Shown: positions 7,621 through 16,607 of the stretch, one piece after another
How positions within the stretch are numbered: the first letter of the stretch is position 1
Layout: each line of letters begins with the position of its first letter
Source: Oscillospiraceae bacterium
GTDB taxonomy: Bacteria; Bacillota; Clostridia; Oscillospirales; Oscillospiraceae
Length of the DNA: 49,505 nt
Direction: 5' to 3'
NCBI GenBank assembly: GCA_020025545.1
Contig: JAHHRX010000012.1
Location: 1 to 49,505, forward strand
The notes under the pieces: generated by a model
The model's input: the letters and a program-made list of their open reading frames with translations, nothing else
The model's database searches: none
Told to the model about the DNA's origin: nothing
Made by a program: the position numbers and the translations under genes

Positions 7621-9666
7621 GTGGATAAAAAAAGCAGTTATCAAGGCAAAGATCGCCGTAATCTGCCGCTGTTCGCTTGCCTGATGGTGGCGGCGGTGAT
7701 CGTTTTCACTTCTTTGGCAGTGACATTTAGTAGACATAACTCCCAAAATCCAATTGAAACAGTTACGCCGATACCTTCACAGAATAGTACCGGCGAATCT
7801 GCGGAAAGGCCTTTTGCGGGAGATTTTGTACTGCAATGCTCTTTAGAAACAGGCAGTGTTACTTTGGCGGATGCCGTGACATTTACAGGAACGGCAGATC
7901 CGGAAAAAATCCTCACGGTCAACGGGGAAAATGTTCCCCACGACAGCGACGGCAGCTTTGCCTGCAAGGTACAGCTGAACCCCGGTGAAAACCGGCTGAC
8001 AGTGAATTATGACGGAGAGGAACAGACCTTTCTATTCCAACGGCGGTATGCGGTGGAAAGCTTTATGCCATCTGAAACCCAGTCTTTCCCCAGCGGCACA
8101 TCGATTCCTTTTGCGGTGTCGGCACGGGATGGAAGTACCGTAACGGTGGAGCTGCACGGTAAGACTCTGGTTTTGCAAAAGGGGGATAAGGAGAGCAGCA
8201 CAGCTCCGGGCTTCTTCCTTTATACCGGTGAGTATGTCCTGCCGACGGGCAACACAAAGGATGTGGACTTGGGAAAGGCAGTCTTTACGGCTGTCTGTGA
8301 CGGGGTAACGGAAACCTATCAATCCGACAAGCTGGTCTGCCTCAAAGCAAAGACTCCGAAACCGACCGATCCGCCGAAGCCCACAGAACCGCCCATCATT
8401 GCGCAGGGAAACGGCTATCTGGATGTGGGTACCGAGTATGTGGCAGAGGTTGTGAATTATGCTGCCGAGACATTCCGTGGTGAGACCCGGGATGACTATT
8501 CCTATCCTACCAACAATTACCTGCCGAAAGGCACGGTGGATTACTGCTACCCAAAGACGGTATCGAATACGGACGGTACATACAATTATTATGTCCTGCG
8601 CAGTGGTCAGCGGGTTTATGTTGCCAAACGGAATCCTCCCGGCTCCAACAACCTGAAAGTTGCTGTGTTCCGCAAGGGTCAGCTGCCGGATCATAATGCT
8701 ATCCATGTCAACGGATGGAGCCAGTCCGGCAACGCCACAATCCTTACGCTGGACAGCTTGTGGAAGGCGCCTTTCTACCTGAATATCGGCCCGCAGAGCT
8801 ATGCAGCACCCAACGGCGGCTCCCAGCGCAGCTATGCGATCACCTCTTTTACGGTCAGTCATGTGGATATCCGCTTCTGCTATGCCACTGAGTTTACCGG
8901 CTCTGTGGAGCTGCCTGCGGATAATCCGCTGTTCAAATCTGCGGAAATCATCCGCAACAAGGCGGATACTACCTTGCGGCTCTACCTGCGCAAAACCGGC
9001 GGCTTCTATGGCTGGCGTGCTTACTACAATGAGAGCAATCAGCTCTGCTTCCGCTTCCTGAATCCCAGTAAGGTCCAGAAGGCCGACAATCCGTATGGTG
9101 CAGATCTCACCGGCGTGAAGGTGATGATCGATGTGGGCCACGGCGGTTATGACTGCGGTGCTATCGGCGTAGACGCCAGCGGAAAAAAGTGGATGGAGGC
9201 AGATCTTAATCTGATGCTGTCAAAGGCCATTCAGAAGGAGCTGGAAAGCATCGGCGCCAAGGTGGTGCTGAACCGCACAGAGGATGTGCTGATGCGGCCC
9301 AATGACCGGGAGATCATGCTTCATCGGGAAAGTCCGGATATCTGCATCTGCATTCACCAGAATTCCATTGAGGGGTATCCCGGGATCAACGGCTTTATGG
9401 CGTATTACTATCATCCCTTTTCTATGCCTGCGGCCAGATACATTCTGAAAGCGACTAAGGCTTCGAATATCTATCAGAAAACCGGTATCAACTGGCACCG
9501 CTACTATACTGCCCGGGAATCGGTTTGCCCGGTGGTGCTGTTGGAGAACGGCTATGTTTCAAACGCCAAGGACCTTTTCAATATGTGCAATCCGGAAAAG
9601 ATTGCCGTGAAGGCACAGGCCACCACACAGGGAATTGTGAACTATTTCCTGTCCATACAAAAATAA
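7621..9666 (+). CDS. N-acetylmuramoyl-L-alanine amidase (Amidase_3), membrane anchored
   Basis: This zinc amidase cleaves the bond between N-acetylmuramic acid and the stem peptide in peptidoglycan. I choose the GTG at 7621, preceded by an AGAGGAAG ribosome site, giving 681 residues. The longer ATG-initiated frame from 7513 starts inside the upstream terminator. An N-terminal transmembrane anchor (about residues 13-37) is followed by a beta-rich region containing Big-like and copper-amine-oxidase-N-like segments. A Pro/Thr linker (PKPTDPPKPTEPP) separates it from a further beta region. The catalytic Amidase_3 domain occupies about 500-681. The expected zinc ligands and catalytic residues are present: H507 (DVGHGG), E526 (MEAD), H579 (IHQNS) and E642 (LLENGYVSN). 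It likely acts in cell separation, growth or sporulation; which one is not visible. Confidence 0.92.
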   Translation: MDKKSSYQGKDRRNLPLFACLMVAAVIVFTSLAVTFSRHNSQNPIETVTPIPSQNSTGESAERPFAGDFVLQCSLETGSVTLADAVTFTGTADPEKILTVNGENVPHDSDGSFACKVQLNPGENRLTVNYDGEEQTFLFQRRYAVESFMPSETQSFPSGTSIPFAVSARDGSTVTVELHGKTLVLQKGDKESSTAPGFFLYTGEYVLPTGNTKDVDLGKAVFTAVCDGVTETYQSDKLVCLKAKTPKPTDPPKPTEPPIIAQGNGYLDVGTEYVAEVVNYAAETFRGETRDDYSYPTNNYLPKGTVDYCYPKTVSNTDGTYNYYVLRSGQRVYVAKRNPPGSNNLKVAVFRKGQLPDHNAIHVNGWSQSGNATILTLDSLWKAPFYLNIGPQSYAAPNGGSQRSYAITSFTVSHVDIRFCYATEFTGSVELPADNPLFKSAEIIRNKADTTLRLYLRKTGGFYGWRAYYNESNQLCFRFLNPSKVQKADNPYGADLTGVKVMIDVGHGGYDCGAIGVDASGKKWMEADLNLMLSKAIQKELESIGAKVVLNRTEDVLMRPNDREIMLHRESPDICICIHQNSIEGYPGINGFMAYYYHPFSMPAARYILKATKASNIYQKTGINWHRYYTARESVCPVVLLENGYVSNAKDLFNMCNPEKIAVKAQATTQGIVNYFLSIQK

Positions 9667-9667
9667 C

Positions 9668-9702
9668 AAAAAGTGCGCCGTAATTCACGGCGCACTTTTT
9701 TA
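9668..9702. terminator. Bidirectional terminator between the amidase and dus genes
   Basis: A 14-bp stem (AAAAAGTGCGCCGT paired with ACGGCGCACTTTTT, 5-base loop) whose A and T flanks serve both strands. It sits between convergent genes and touches the dus stop codon. Confidence 0.85.
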
Positions 9703-10623
9703 TATCCATTTGCAGGTGGTAAAAATGCAATGGGTGATTTCCCGGTATTCGCCAAGATCGGTGGTTTTGCGGAGCCGCTTTTCCAGCTTTTCGCTGTTTT
9801 CAAAATGACAGATCATATAGCTCCAGTTTTCTTTCAGACGAAACATGGCATTTCTTCCGCTGCCGAAAGCCTCAATATAGGCCTCCAGCAGCTGATCGTG
9901 AAAGGCTTGTATTTGGGGAACGGGATTTGCTTCTCCCGTAAGCAGTGCCGGATTCCCGATGAGCCCTCGGCCGATCATCACCGCCTCCACCGCAGGAAAA
10001 TTTTCATGAAAAGCGGCGATATCCTCACGGGTTCTGAGATCGCCGTTATAGCAGAGGGGATTTTTGCTGTTTTCCAGAGCGTAGCGGAACATTTCTATAT
10101 CCACACACCCCTTATAGAATTGCCGGCGCACTCTGGGGTGCACGGTCAGCTGCGTAATGGGGTAGCGATTGAAAACATCCAGCAGCTGCGGAAATTCCTC
10201 GGGGCTCTCGAGTCCCAGTCGGGTCTTGACAGAAACGGGCAGAGGGGCCTTTGTAAATACGGCATCCAGAAAACGATCGAGTGTGTCCGGATCGGCAAGC
10301 ATTCCGCTGCCTTTTCCTTTGGACACCACCGTGCCCGAGGGACAGCCCAGATTGAGGTTTACTTCCTTGTAGCCACGCTGGGCGCATTGCTCTGCGGCCC
10401 AGAGAAAGTCCTCCGGAACCTTGGTGAGAATCTGAGGAACAGCGGTAAAGCCCACAGACTGCGCCATGGGCAGATCCCGCTCCTCTTTTTTTGTCAGCGC
10501 CCGGTGGACGGTGGGGGAGAGGAATGGCATATAGTAGCGGTGGACGCCGGGAAAAAAAGTATGATGGAGGGTGCGGTAAATGCTGTCCGTGAGCCCTTCC
10601 ATGGGTGCAAAATAATACTGCAT
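9700..10623 (-). CDS. dus: tRNA-dihydrouridine synthase
   Basis: Dus enzymes are FMN-dependent and reduce uridines in tRNA loops to dihydrouridine. The 307-residue product begins with the family hallmark YYFAPMEGLTDS (FMN site). The catalytic cysteine is C94 in NLNLGCPSGTVVSKGKGSGML. VSVKTRLG, LTVHPRVRRQFYKG, NGDL and the phosphate-binding VMIGRGLIGNP follow in the correct order for the TIM barrel. The short helical C-terminal domain contacts tRNA in known structures. The subfamily (DusA, B or C) cannot be told safely. The gene is separated from upstream ribonuclease J by a terminator, so it probably has its own weak promoter in 10624-10640 or relies on read-through. Confidence 0.93.
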   Translation of the reverse strand: MQYYFAPMEGLTDSIYRTLHHTFFPGVHRYYMPFLSPTVHRALTKKEERDLPMAQSVGFTAVPQILTKVPEDFLWAAEQCAQRGYKEVNLNLGCPSGTVVSKGKGSGMLADPDTLDRFLDAVFTKAPLPVSVKTRLGLESPEEFPQLLDVFNRYPITQLTVHPRVRRQFYKGCVDIEMFRYALENSKNPLCYNGDLRTREDIAAFHENFPAVEAVMIGRGLIGNPALLTGEANPVPQIQAFHDQLLEAYIEAFGSGRNAMFRLKENWSYMICHFENSEKLEKRLRKTTDLGEYREITHCIFTTCKWI

Positions 10624-10640
10624 AGTGTCTCTTTTCTACA

Positions 10641-10680
10641 TAAAAAGGCGGCGCACTTCAGGGGTGCGCCGCCAAAAAAT
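10641..10680 (-). terminator. Terminator after ribonuclease J
   Basis: Stem GGCGGCGCAC/GTGCGCCGCC (10647-10656 with 10664-10673). On the minus strand it is followed by TTTTTA, immediately after the rnj stop codon. Confidence 0.85.
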
Positions 10681-12345
10681 TTAGATTTCCGTAATGACGG
10701 GCAGGATCATGGGATTTCGTTTGGTGGTCTTATAAAGGTATCCGCTGAGGTCGTTCTTAATGGCGGATTTAATGGTGGCCCAATCTCTGACACGCTTGCG
10801 GTTGCAGCGGTCAATGGCCTCCAGTGCCACATTCCGCAGCTCGTCCATGAGCTGTTCGGATTCCTTTACATAGATGAAGCCGCGGGTGATGATATCGGGG
10901 CCGGAAATGATGCTGCCATCCTGACCGGAAAGATTCACGCAGACAACCACCATGCCGTCCTGCGCCAGATGCTTGCGGTCCCGCAGAACCACACTGCCCA
11001 CATCGCCCACGCTGGTGCCGTCCACAAAGACCTTGCCGGCGGTAACGGTGCCGTTGGGCTTGCAGCTTCTGGCGGACAGCTCAAAGACAGTGCCGATTTC
11101 CCCGATAAAGATATTCCGGGGAGACATGCCCATCTGCTTTGCAAGGCGGCCGTGAATCTGCAAATGCCGCTGCTCACCGTGAATGGGAATGAAGAACTTG
11201 GGCTTGCAGAGGGAATGGATGATCTTCAGCTCCTCCTGACAGGCGTGGCCGGAAACATGGAGACCTTCGCTCTTTTCATAGACCACATCGGCACCCTTAC
11301 GGTAAAGCTCGTTGATGATCCGGGAAATAGCCTTTTCGTTGCCGGGGATGGCAGAGGCGGAAATGATGATCCGGTCACCGGACTGAATTTCCACCTGACG
11401 GTGTGTGGAGAAGGCCATGCGGTAAAGAGCGGACATATTTTCACCCTGAGAACCGGTGGAAACGATGACCACTTTATTTTTCGGTAGGCTCTTAATGGAA
11501 CCCAGCTCCACGATGGTTCCGGCAGGAACCTTCAGATATCCAAGCTCCTGTGCCACTTTCAGCATATTTTCCATGCTTCTGCCGGAAACGGCCACCTTCC
11601 GGCCGTAGCGGTGAGCAGTGGTGAGAACTGCCTGAATACGGTGCATATTGGATGCAAAAGTGGTGACAATAATCCGCTGATCGCAATTTTTGAACTGACG
11701 ATCCAGACTTTCTGCCACGATGTTTTCACTGGGAGTGTAGCCCTGACGTTCCACATTGGTGGAGTCTGCCAGCAGCGCAAGAACGCCTTCCTTACCCAGC
11801 TCACCGAAGCGGGTCAGATTGGTCATGCCGCCCTCGGCGGTGGGGTCAATCTTAAAGTCACCGGTCATGACTACGGTGCCCACCGGAGTCTTGATGGCAA
11901 ATGCCACTGCATCAGCGATGGAATGATTCACATGGATAAATTCCACGGTAAAGCAGCCGGCCTTTACCACATCACCGGGCTTGTGGGTAACAAGCTTTAC
12001 CTTGTCGGCCAGGTGATGCTCTTCGAGCTTCAGCTTAATGAGGCCGTTTGTCATGGCGGTGCCGTGGATGGGGGAATTGACCTGCTGCATACAGTAGGGG
12101 ATGGAACCGATGTGATCCTCATGCCCGTGGGTAATGAACATACCCCGCAGTTTCTTGGCGTTCTGCACCAGATAGGTAAAATCCGGAATTACCAGATCGA
12201 CACCGTACATTTCTTCGTCGGGGAAGCCAACACCGCAGTCTACGACGATCATATCCTTCCCGTATTCCAAGACCGTAATATTTTTACCGATCTCGTCTAA
12301 ACCGCCCAGCGGTATAATTTTCAGTTTTTCAGCCAATAAAATCAT
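10681..12345 (-). CDS. rnj: Ribonuclease J
   Basis: RNase J is a metallo-beta-lactamase/beta-CASP nuclease with 5'-3' exonuclease and endonuclease activity. It drives mRNA decay and rRNA maturation in Firmicutes. The 554-residue length is standard. The zinc motif THGHEDHIG (H73, H75, D77, H78) lies in the lactamase core. The beta-CASP insert includes LADSTNVERQGYTPSE and VVIVSTGSQGENMSAL. VSGHACQEEL and PKFFIPIHGEQRHL supply the later metal/active-site histidines. The C-terminal domain starts near residue 450. The ATG at 12345 has an AAAGGAG ribosome site. A leader of about 180 bases separates it from the candidate promoter. Only one copy is in the window, so RNase J1 versus J2 is not decided, but the intact active site favours the catalytic J1 type. 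Confidence 0.96.
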   Translation of the reverse strand: MILLAEKLKIIPLGGLDEIGKNITVLEYGKDMIVVDCGVGFPDEEMYGVDLVIPDFTYLVQNAKKLRGMFITHGHEDHIGSIPYCMQQVNSPIHGTAMTNGLIKLKLEEHHLADKVKLVTHKPGDVVKAGCFTVEFIHVNHSIADAVAFAIKTPVGTVVMTGDFKIDPTAEGGMTNLTRFGELGKEGVLALLADSTNVERQGYTPSENIVAESLDRQFKNCDQRIIVTTFASNMHRIQAVLTTAHRYGRKVAVSGRSMENMLKVAQELGYLKVPAGTIVELGSIKSLPKNKVVIVSTGSQGENMSALYRMAFSTHRQVEIQSGDRIIISASAIPGNEKAISRIINELYRKGADVVYEKSEGLHVSGHACQEELKIIHSLCKPKFFIPIHGEQRHLQIHGRLAKQMGMSPRNIFIGEIGTVFELSARSCKPNGTVTAGKVFVDGTSVGDVGSVVLRDRKHLAQDGMVVVCVNLSGQDGSIISGPDIITRGFIYVKESEQLMDELRNVALEAIDRCNRKRVRDWATIKSAIKNDLSGYLYKTTKRNPMILPVITEI

Positions 12346-12529
12346 AGCTCCTTTCGTAAATAAAGCAAAAATGCCGTCACAAAATCAGCAGCCGCCTTTT
12401 TGCACCTAAGACCCTGAATCGCCTTCAGTGAAAAAACGCCTGCAAAACATTCAATTTCTCGGCAGCGCCAGCCGCAGCACTGCCTTTGAAAGTTGCCCGG
12501 GACTGCCCTTCCCGGCGCATTCTTCGAAT

Positions 12530-12558
12530 AGTATATCACAATTTGGTCAGATTGTATA
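12530..12558 (-). promoter_or_regulatory. Candidate promoter of ribonuclease J
   Basis: On the minus strand TATACA (12553-12558), 17-base spacer, TATACT (12530-12535) with TGA directly before the -10. The -35 matches only 4 of 6, offset by the extended -10. It implies a leader of about 180 bases. Confidence 0.5.
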
Positions 12559-12653
12559 CTGTTTTTTTTCGACGGGCTTCGTAAGAGAAAAGGAAAACAG
12601 GCAAATCCGCCCCTTTCCCCTGAGACTGTGAGGTTAAAAAGTTTCAAAATCAG

Positions 12654-12682
12654 TTGCAGGTTCTGCGCAAATTTGTTATAAT
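12654..12682 (+). promoter_or_regulatory. Promoter of the gdpP-ftsH operon
   Basis: TTGCAG (12654-12659), 17-base spacer, perfect TATAAT (12677-12682) extended by TGT. About 50 bases of leader precede the gdpP ATG, with GGAGGAGGCGGAG as ribosome site. Confidence 0.75.
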
Positions 12683-12740
12683 ACCCTTTATAGTAAAGGA
12701 TGCTGCGGGCTGATGCTCGTTTACGGAGGAGGCGGAGTAT

Positions 12741-14717
12741 ATGAACAAGAAGCTTGGAAGACTGCTATGGCCGGGGCTGTGGCTGTATTTCCTGTTTATG
12801 GCCATATTTGCCGGGGCAGCTGTGGCAACGAAGAATTATATTCTGGGCACATTGGAGGCAGTCATTACTCTGCTGCTGCTAGGCTACTATCTATTGTGCC
12901 GCACAAAGCACCGCAAAGAGGTGCAGAATTATGCCAGGACTGCTTTCAGCAGTCACGAAAAGGTCAGCGGCGCAGATACTCCCTTCCCCATGGTACTGGT
13001 GCGTTTGGGAGACGACAGCGTGATTTGGGCCAATGATGCTTTTGCGTCCATCACCGGCTATCAGGACGAGTATCTCGATCAGCGCTTGAGCGGGCTGGTG
13101 CCGGATTTCGATACGGCATGGCTTTCTGCCGGCAAAACCGAATACCCCTACGATATTACCATTTCCGACCGCAGATACCGGATCTACGGCAACACCGTCC
13201 GGGCTGACGATCCTGACGGTTCCGTACTGGGAATGCTTTATTTCAGTGACCTGACAGAGCTTTATCAGGTCCGGGATGAGTATATTCGCTCTCGCCCCAT
13301 GGTGTCCATCATTTTAATCGACAACTACGAGGAACTGACAAAGAACCTGACCGAAGGTGCCATCGCGAATCTGGATGCCCGGATCAATGATGTGATTACC
13401 AAGTGGACAGAGCAGTACCACGGACTGTTCCGTAAAATGGAGCGAAACCGTTTTCTCTACATCTTTGAAAAACGGGATCTGCACATGGCGGTGGAGGATA
13501 AATTCCCGCTGCTGGAGGAGATCCATCAGGTTACCAGCCCTGCCGGTCTGGAAGCCTCTATTTCCATGGGCATCGGCGTGGACGGTGTCAATTTCGAAGA
13601 GGCCTACAATTTTGCGGCGCTGTCCATCGAAATGGCTTTGAGCCGCGGCGGTGATCAGGCGGTTATCAAGGATCGTTTCAACTTCACATTCTACGGCGGC
13701 AGAAACAAGGAAGCTGACCACAGAAGCAAGGTTCGTTCCCGCGTTACGGCCAACTCCCTGATGGAGCTGATCGGTCAGAGCAGCCAGGTATTTATCATGG
13801 GCCACAAAAATGCAGACCTGGATGCCGTGGGTGCGGCTATGGGTATCAGCACTTTGTGCCGCAAAAAGGGAAAGAAAGCCTATATCGTGCTGGATTTGGA
13901 GCATAATTGTGCCGAAAAGCTCATTGAGGAAATCCGTGAGGTGCCGGAATACAAGGATACCTTCATTTCCGGTCAGGAGGCAATGCTCCTGTGTGATAAC
14001 CACAGTATTTTGGTGGTGGTGGATACCAACCGCCCGGATCAGGTGGAGAGCAGACCTCTGCTGGAAGCGATTTCCAAGGTCTGCGTGGTGGATCACCACC
14101 GCAGAGCGGCAGATTATATTGATCCTGTGGTGGTAAAGCTTCACGAAACCTATGCCTCCTCCGCTTCGGAGCTGGTGACGGAACTACTGCAATATGCGGT
14201 GGAAAAGTCCGACGTGCTGCCCATTGAGGCCAAGAGCCTGATGGCAGGCATTTTCCTGGACACCAAGAGCTTCAATGTCCGTACCGGCGAGCGTACCTTT
14301 GAAGCAGCAGCGGTGCTGCGGCAGTGGGGCGCGGACACGGTGGAGGTCAAAAAGCTGCTGCAAAACGATTTTCAGGGCACTATGGCCAAGTATCAGATCA
14401 TCAAGTCCGCCCGACTCTACCGGCAGGAAATTGCCATTGCGGCTCTCAACAATACCACATCCCGGGCACTGGCCTCTCAGGCAGCCGACGAGCTGCTGAA
14501 CATCACCGGTATTACTGCCTCTTTTGTTCTCTATCCCATGGAGGACGAGGTATATATTTCCGCCCGCTCCATCGGCGATGCCAATGTGCAGATGATTTTG
14601 GAGCCTTTGGGCGGCGGCGGAAATACCGCTACGGCAGGCGCTCAGATCAAAAACTGTACGGTGAAGGATGCGCTGGATCGTCTGGTTGAATCCATCGATC
14701 AGTTTTATGAAGAATAA
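12741..14717 (+). CDS. gdpP: Cyclic-di-AMP phosphodiesterase GdpP (DHH family)
   Basis: GdpP hydrolyses c-di-AMP to pApA and so sets osmolyte transport, cell-wall tension and beta-lactam tolerance. The 658-residue protein has two N-terminal transmembrane helices (about 8-28 and 33-53). A PAS-like sensor follows (about 75-180), then a degenerate GGDEF domain (about 185-320) in which no intact GGDEF is seen. The catalytic DHH domain starts at GHKNADLDAVGA (about 353), with VVVDTNRPD and VVDHHRR (about 450). The DHHA1 domain ends with GGGGNTATAG (about 624). All metal-site aspartates and histidines are present, so it should be active. It opens the housekeeping operon, and rplI and dnaB follow as in Bacillus and most Clostridia. 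Confidence 0.95.
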   Translation: MNKKLGRLLWPGLWLYFLFMAIFAGAAVATKNYILGTLEAVITLLLLGYYLLCRTKHRKEVQNYARTAFSSHEKVSGADTPFPMVLVRLGDDSVIWANDAFASITGYQDEYLDQRLSGLVPDFDTAWLSAGKTEYPYDITISDRRYRIYGNTVRADDPDGSVLGMLYFSDLTELYQVRDEYIRSRPMVSIILIDNYEELTKNLTEGAIANLDARINDVITKWTEQYHGLFRKMERNRFLYIFEKRDLHMAVEDKFPLLEEIHQVTSPAGLEASISMGIGVDGVNFEEAYNFAALSIEMALSRGGDQAVIKDRFNFTFYGGRNKEADHRSKVRSRVTANSLMELIGQSSQVFIMGHKNADLDAVGAAMGISTLCRKKGKKAYIVLDLEHNCAEKLIEEIREVPEYKDTFISGQEAMLLCDNHSILVVVDTNRPDQVESRPLLEAISKVCVVDHHRRAADYIDPVVVKLHETYASSASELVTELLQYAVEKSDVLPIEAKSLMAGIFLDTKSFNVRTGERTFEAAAVLRQWGADTVEVKKLLQNDFQGTMAKYQIIKSARLYRQEIAIAALNNTTSRALASQAADELLNITGITASFVLYPMEDEVYISARSIGDANVQMILEPLGGGGNTATAGAQIKNCTVKDALDRLVESIDQFYEE

Positions 14718-14741
14718 TTACCGTTTAACGGTTTGATTCCA

Positions 14742-14757
14742 TGCCGAAATTTCGGCA
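14742..14757. repeat. 16-bp perfect palindrome upstream of rplI
   Basis: TGCCGAAATTTCGGCA is a perfect inverted repeat in the 66-base gdpP-rplI gap, 26 bases before the L9 start. A shorter ACCGTTTAACGGT repeat sits just before it. It could be a weak attenuator or an RNA hairpin in the rplI leader. Confidence 0.6.
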
Positions 14758-14783
14758 GAATGTTATGGATAGGAGAATTTGCT

Positions 14784-15230
14784 ATGAAAGTTATTTTATT
14801 GCAGGATGTTAAGGGAAAGGGCAAAAAGGGTCAGATGATTGAAGTTTCTGACGGCTACGCCCGCAACTATATGCTGCCCAGAAAGATGGCAACGGAGGCT
14901 ACTGCCGATGCTGTCAATACGATGCGCATGAACGATAAGGCAACGCAGGAACGGATCGCCCGTGAAAAGGCAGAGGCTTTGGCACTTTCCAAGCAGCTGC
15001 GGGAAATGACGCTGGTGGTCACCGCCAAGGGCGGCGGCACCGGACGGCTTTTCGGCTCCGTTACCAATCAGGAGATTGCAGAAACACTGAAGGAAAAAAC
15101 CGGCATTGCTCTGGACAAGAGAAAGATCGTCATTTCCGACCCTATCAAGTCTGTGGGCACTTACACCGTAACCTGCAAGCTGGGTTATGAGATCAATGCA
15201 CCGCTTACCGTGAAGATCGAGGAAGCTTGA
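14784..15230 (+). CDS. rplI: 50S ribosomal protein L9
   Basis: L9 binds domain V of 23S rRNA near the L1 stalk base and limits frameshifting. The 148-residue product starts MKVILLQDVKGKGKKGQ, the hallmark N-terminal fold with the glycine/lysine loop that touches rRNA. DGYARNYMLPRKMA follows. A long connecting helix (about residues 40-75) leads to the C-terminal domain with GRLFGSVTNQEIAE. I chose the ATG at 14784, with GGATAGGAG upstream; an upstream in-frame start at 14733 overlaps the palindromic leader. It is the second gene of the gdpP operon. Confidence 0.97.
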   Translation: MKVILLQDVKGKGKKGQMIEVSDGYARNYMLPRKMATEATADAVNTMRMNDKATQERIAREKAEALALSKQLREMTLVVTAKGGGTGRLFGSVTNQEIAETLKEKTGIALDKRKIVISDPIKSVGTYTVTCKLGYEINAPLTVKIEEA

Positions 15231-15269
15231 TCCGATCTTCAAAAAGAGAGACAGAAAGGAGAATGAAAC

Positions 15270-16607
15270 ATGGATGATGAGCTGTCCTTTCGTCAGCCGC
15301 CTCAGTCCAGCGAGGCAGAGCAGGCTGTTTTGGGCGCAATCCTCATTGACAGCCAGTGCGTAGCCGATGTGATCGGTATTGTGCGGCCGGAGGATTTCTA
15401 TAACCAGCGAAACCGGGAAATCTTTGAGACGATTTACTCCATGTTTAACTTTTCTCAGACGATCGACCCGGTTACGGTGCTGGACAAGATGCGGGAAAAC
15501 GGCGTCTATACCGACGATTCCAAGCGCTATGTTCTGGAATTGATGCAGATCACCCCCACGGCAAAGAATGTGACCCATTACGCCAATATTGTGCGGGAGA
15601 AGGCCATGCTCCGGGGGCTTGCACAGGCTGCGTCGGATATTTCCGAAACCGTTTATTCTCAGGTGGGCACCCCGGCGGAAATGCTGGAGGCGGCGGAAAA
15701 GAAGATCTACGCGCTTCGGAAAGGTGAGCGGGGAGACTCGCTGGAACACATCGGCACCATCCTTTACAAGGTCTTTGACCATTTGACAGAGCTGAGTCAG
15801 TCTGATTCCGCAATTCCCGGACTGTCCAGCGGACTGCGGGATCTGGATGCGCAGATCAACGGCCTCAATAAATCCGACCTTCTGATCGTGGCGGCTCGTC
15901 CTGCTATGGGTAAAACCTCATTTGCTCTGAACATCGGTCTGAATGTCGCAAAAAAATATAAAAGCACCGTGGCGTTCTTCTCTTTGGAAATGTCCAGAGA
16001 ACAGCTCGCCATGCGTCTGCTGTCCGGCGAAAGCTTTGTGGACAGCAAGAAAATGGCTACCGGCAAGCTGAGCGAAGAAGAGTGGAGCAAACTTTGCATG
16101 GCATCTGCCTCCCTCAGCCAGACGGATATCCGGGTGGATGACAACCCTTCTATTACTGTGGCGGAAATGAACGCCAAGCTCCGCCGGCTGGATAACCTGG
16201 GGCTCGTCATTATCGACTACCTGCAGCTCATGAACAGTTCCGGTTATGGCAAGGGAAACGAAAACCGTATTCAGGCAGTCAGCGAGATTTCCCGTTCTCT
16301 TAAAATCATGGCAAAGGAACTGAATGTCCCTGTAATCTGCCTCAGCCAGCTGTCCCGTGCCGTGGAAAGCCGTACCGATAAGCGCCCGATTATGTCCGAC
16401 CTTCGGGAATCCGGCGCTATCGAGCAGGATGCCGATGCAATCCTGTTCCTCTACCGGGACGATTACTATAATCCGGATACTGAGGAAAAGAATGTGTCTG
16501 AGTGCATCGTGTCCAAAAACCGACACGGTGAAACCGGCACGGTAAAGCTCCAGTGGCTTCCTCAGTATACTACTTTTGCGGATCGAGAGTGGAAACATGC
16601 TGAATAA
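15270..16607 (+). CDS. dnaB: Replicative DNA helicase DnaB
   Basis: The hexameric helicase (called DnaC in Bacillus) unwinds DNA 5'-3' at the replication fork. The 445-residue protein has the N-terminal helical domain starting PPQSSEAEQAVLGA, a linker near 150-180, and the RecA-like motor. The motor carries Walker A AARPAMGKTS at about 209-218, FSLEMSREQLAMRLL (H1a), Walker B VIIDYLQLM and the arginine-finger region NRHGETGTVKLQW. No intein or insertion is present. A ribosome site AAAGGAG precedes the ATG. The tilS start overlaps its last codons, which couples the two genes. Confidence 0.98.
   Translation: MDDELSFRQPPQSSEAEQAVLGAILIDSQCVADVIGIVRPEDFYNQRNREIFETIYSMFNFSQTIDPVTVLDKMRENGVYTDDSKRYVLELMQITPTAKNVTHYANIVREKAMLRGLAQAASDISETVYSQVGTPAEMLEAAEKKIYALRKGERGDSLEHIGTILYKVFDHLTELSQSDSAIPGLSSGLRDLDAQINGLNKSDLLIVAARPAMGKTSFALNIGLNVAKKYKSTVAFFSLEMSREQLAMRLLSGESFVDSKKMATGKLSEEEWSKLCMASASLSQTDIRVDDNPSITVAEMNAKLRRLDNLGLVIIDYLQLMNSSGYGKGNENRIQAVSEISRSLKIMAKELNVPVICLSQLSRAVESRTDKRPIMSDLRESGAIEQDADAILFLYRDDYYNPDTEEKNVSECIVSKNRHGETGTVKLQWLPQYTTFADREWKHAE

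Larger units (their letters stand above)
12346..12740. other. 395-bp divergent intergenic region between rnj and gdpP
   Basis: It holds the long leader of rnj (minus strand, about 12346-12525) and the two promoters listed separately. The leader is GC-rich with several self-complementary stretches around 12470-12515. A T-rich run with little structure lies at 12560-12600. I see no coding sequence in it. Confidence 0.6.

Noticed and set aside
9673..11487. 604-codon plus-strand frame opposite dus and RNase J
   Set aside because: It crosses a terminator and two real genes on the other strand and shows no family motif.
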